Part shown: piece by piece, positions 61,438-64,000 of the stretch
Position numbering within the stretch: position 1 is the first letter of the stretch
Layout of the letters: each line of letters opens with the position of its first letter
Origin: Neurospora tetraspora
Lineage: Eukaryota > Ascomycota > Sordariomycetes > Sordariales > Sordariaceae
DNA: 64,000 nucleotides
Direction of reading: 5' to 3'
Assembly (NCBI RefSeq): GCF_033439725.1
Contig: NW_026944386.1
Location: forward strand, 4,464,001 to 4,528,000
The notes under the pieces: generated by a model
What the model was told of the DNA's origin: nothing
Database searches by the model: none
What the model saw: only the letters and a program-made list of their open reading frames with translations
Translations under genes and position numbers: made by a program

Positions 61438-64000
61438 CTTCGGCCGTCGGTCGGGATGGAAGGTCGCAGCTGAGGTGAGATGCGAGCTCGCGGTTGAGAT
61501 CAAATTGAAGAGGGCAAACTCGGCCAAGCCCCGAATCAACGGAGTCCTCACCCCGGGGCTCACGCCCACTGGGGGGGGGGCCTCGGCCTCGGCCTCGGCG
61601 TCGGCGTCGGCATCGATCTGAATCTATGTCAGACTCTGGATGTATTTGTCGACAACTTATGCGGACGAGACGGAGACAAATAAGATGGCAGAAAACCAAG
61701 TCCGAACTGGAGCTTGGGGCTAAGGTTCGCAGAAGACGAAGAGTACTCAAATCAAGAAGAAAATGGAGGTCGACCGCGGTTCTTCTGTCCGGCCTGATCA
61801 CTGGGTGGATCTTTTCTAGGTGTGCGCCCAAGTTGCTGTTCAGACGAAATTTCGATGGTTCCTTCCCCGTACCGGCTCAAGATTTATATACGAATGGCAA
61901 CAACGAATCTCACTCTCCGTCAATCAAGCCGCCAGCTCCGAGGTTTTTGCAGTTGCTTTCCTCCTCGGAACTTTGAGTCCGATCCCACTGGAAGCATCTC
62001 TGCTTTTCGGCCGCGCGAAGCCGTCGTACTTGCTTAAGCAAACGCCTTCACTCGGAACTCGAGGTCGCGGTCTTTGATAATCAACACCCCGACCGCTCGC
62101 GCACTTCCCCCAGCCGCCCCATGGCCTGTTGGACGTTAGTTACCAAGGACCTGATCTCGCGGATCAAGTGGAAGCTACCTGTTACGGTATCCGACTGCAA
62201 GTACTTATATTGGGGTTCCACTCATTCTTAGGTATCATCATCACTCGAAAGGCAAGCACAGTCCTCCCAAGTCGACCTCCCGGCCTGCGGCTTAGAAACT
62301 TGGAAGGGTTCTTGATCCAGCCAGGCAGGCATATCATCAAGTACGTAATATAAGCGACGCCGCCCCGATCACAATGTGTAGCCTCCCTAACTCCTGCCAC
62401 TTGCCATTTACCCTTCGTGGTATTTATTTCTCGATGCTGTGACTTCCATTTCAACCCAGGGCAGGCAGGCATATCTATACCTGGCATGAGCGACGCCGAC
62501 CCAATCTCGATCCAGTCTCGATGTAGCCTCCCTTCCTTCTGCCTCCTGCCTCCTGCCTCCTAGACTGGCAAAGAGTTTTTGAGTTTCCGGCGACAACCTG
62601 CCTGCTACCGTGGGTTGCTGAGTGGGTTGGCCGGTGGTAGCTTGGTTGGTTGTTGTGATGATATGATACTGGTGCCGCCCAAGCCGGGTTTGAAACACAA
62701 TAATTTATGTTGATTATATCACATAGAAGTTCTGGCTTTCAGGAGGTAGGCTGGACAATGATGAAGGGGCAGCTCCATTTGTACCCCTTTCGCTGCCCAA
62801 GCAGTCCAAGTCCCATGAAGCATGGTAGGGAACTACCTATTGCCTACCTAAGCCATATCAACATCATCTAACGCCAGAAGAATCTCAATCCGGCTGAACA
62901 CCTACCGCATGCACAACACGGATGACGATCATCAGCTCTCAGAAAACGGCAAAACGGAGGAAACATTCAACTCCCGAATGCCTTCCAAGCTAGAGTACAC
63001 TCAGCGCATCCCCAGAAACTCCCCAACTCCCCACGTACGCCCCTAGTCGTAAGTACACCCCCTCACGACACTCAAGAGAAAAGAAACCTTACTTCCAGAT
63101 AACCTCGCTCTTTTTTCTCATATATAATCCCCTATCCACCACCAGCACGTTTAACGTTATTTTGACTCTTCCGGTCATGTTGGCAAAGAGTAGTAGATAG
63201 TCAACTCTGTTCGGTACCTACCTACCCTGCCTGTCCTGCTTCTGGACCAGACAGTGGAGACTGCACCTTGCGGCCAACATAAGGACAACGGATTTGAGGG
63301 AGAAGGAATATGGGCTAATAGAGTAGGTCGAATTCAATGGAAATATATATCTTTTGGTTTGATTAGAGGTCAATATGCCAGTGTGGTTACTGTCTTCTGG
63401 CACCTCGGAAAATGGGAGTACATGGGGTGTTATTGGGGCCTAGGGGTGCGTCGAGTGGTGGCTTTCCCAGCGAAATCAGGGGTAAATAGTGTCATTGGAA
63501 TTACCCGCCAACCCGCCAACGGTTCCTGCATGATCACCAACATCCCGAGTACTTCCTGAGTACTTCCCGACTACGTTGACCTGCATCGCGTGCCGTGTTG
63601 TTGAGAAGTTATACCACTGAGGGTGATGGCGTCTTGATAAGGTGGATCACGCCATTGGAATCCTATATTTCGAGTTCGGTATGTCAGTCGACTGGTGAAA
63701 TTCAGAGATGGCAGAGATGCAGGGACTAGTTACACTAGGAGGGGTATGACGGGATGAGATATCAGAGATACCATAAGGATTGGTGACAATATCCTCGTTT
63801 GATGGATCTCTCAGAGCACAACGCCGACGTACCGGCAGCTCACGCCGTGCCGGGATCTACCAGACACTTCACCCATACACACACTGCAACAGCACGCCTT
63901 TCGGATCAAGTAATAGAAATTGATGATAGAATTACAGTCAATAGTCATTGATAGAGTGAATTCCAATCCCAAACCACCTGAAAACTCCAACCGGCCCAGG
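61438..64000. other. Intergenic right end
   Basis: No convincing gene. Upstream of P3 there is a G10 run and CCTCGG/CGTCGG hexamers (61571-61612). Around 62322-62545 a segment is imperfectly duplicated at about 134-bp spacing (GGCAGGCATATC, GCGACGCCG, TGTAGCCTCCCT). CCTGCCTCCTG repeats lie near 62540-62560. The last kilobase shows nothing I can support. Confidence 0.45.
61571..61612. repeat. G10 run and hexamer microsatellite
   Basis: Ten G, three CCTCGG-type units and two CGTCGG-type units. Read on the minus strand it gives (DA)n(EA)n followed by Pro. It lies immediately upstream of P3 exon 1, and a length change here would alter any N-terminal extension. Confidence 0.85.

Overview
The window is nuclear DNA of a filamentous ascomycete. 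It has short spliceosomal introns (50-180 nt, GTAAGT/GTGAGT donors, CTAAC/CTGAC-type branch points close to the acceptor), fungal Zn(II)2Cys6 and C2H2 regulators and a PRM1 cell-fusion protein. Two long AT-rich blocks (about 3.2-7.4 kb and 24.6-34.9 kb) look like the product of repeat-induced point mutation (RIP), a C-to-T process acting on repeats. Together these suggest Sordariales, most likely Neurospora or a close relative; the species is inferred, not shown. Layout: 1-3218 holds the 5' part of a Ty1/copia retrotransposon on the minus strand with at least 813 codons open and running off the left edge. It abuts 3219-7440, which holds heavily mutated remains of a chromovirus 3' end and of another copia element. 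Then come PRM1 (9037-11382, +), a type II membrane protein with an extracellular double-psi beta-barrel (14088-15479, +) and a C2H2 zinc-finger regulator in two exons (21324-18885, -). Position 24551-34977 is a composite transposon block: outer ends flanked by TA, a perfect 39-bp inverted repeat at 24605/34886, and inside it a mutated minus-strand chromovirus and a mutated pogo/Fot1-like transposase. Next are a YOS9/OS-9-type ER lectin ending in RDEL (40145-42017, +, two exons) and a MAL-activator-like Zn(II)2Cys6 regulator (47215-50155, +, four exons). The right end (50.9-61.4 kb) is accessory-looking. It carries minus-strand remains of a family of multi-pass membrane proteins (one fragment and three larger copies, all apparently broken). 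It also carries two copies of a MITE-like element, one of which contains a second MITE at a TA site, and a TATA-driven gene for a secreted-looking protein made mostly of pentapeptide repeats. The conserved genes (cell fusion, ER quality control, two regulators, a wall/surface protein) are separated by 2.5-5 kb of gene-poor DNA and show no operon-like or pathway linkage. No tRNA, rRNA or CRISPR was recognised. The strongest candidates for something undescribed are the pentapeptide-repeat gene with its nested MITEs, the decaying membrane-protein array, and the small TA-flanked element whose two ends also bracket the 10-kb RIP block.
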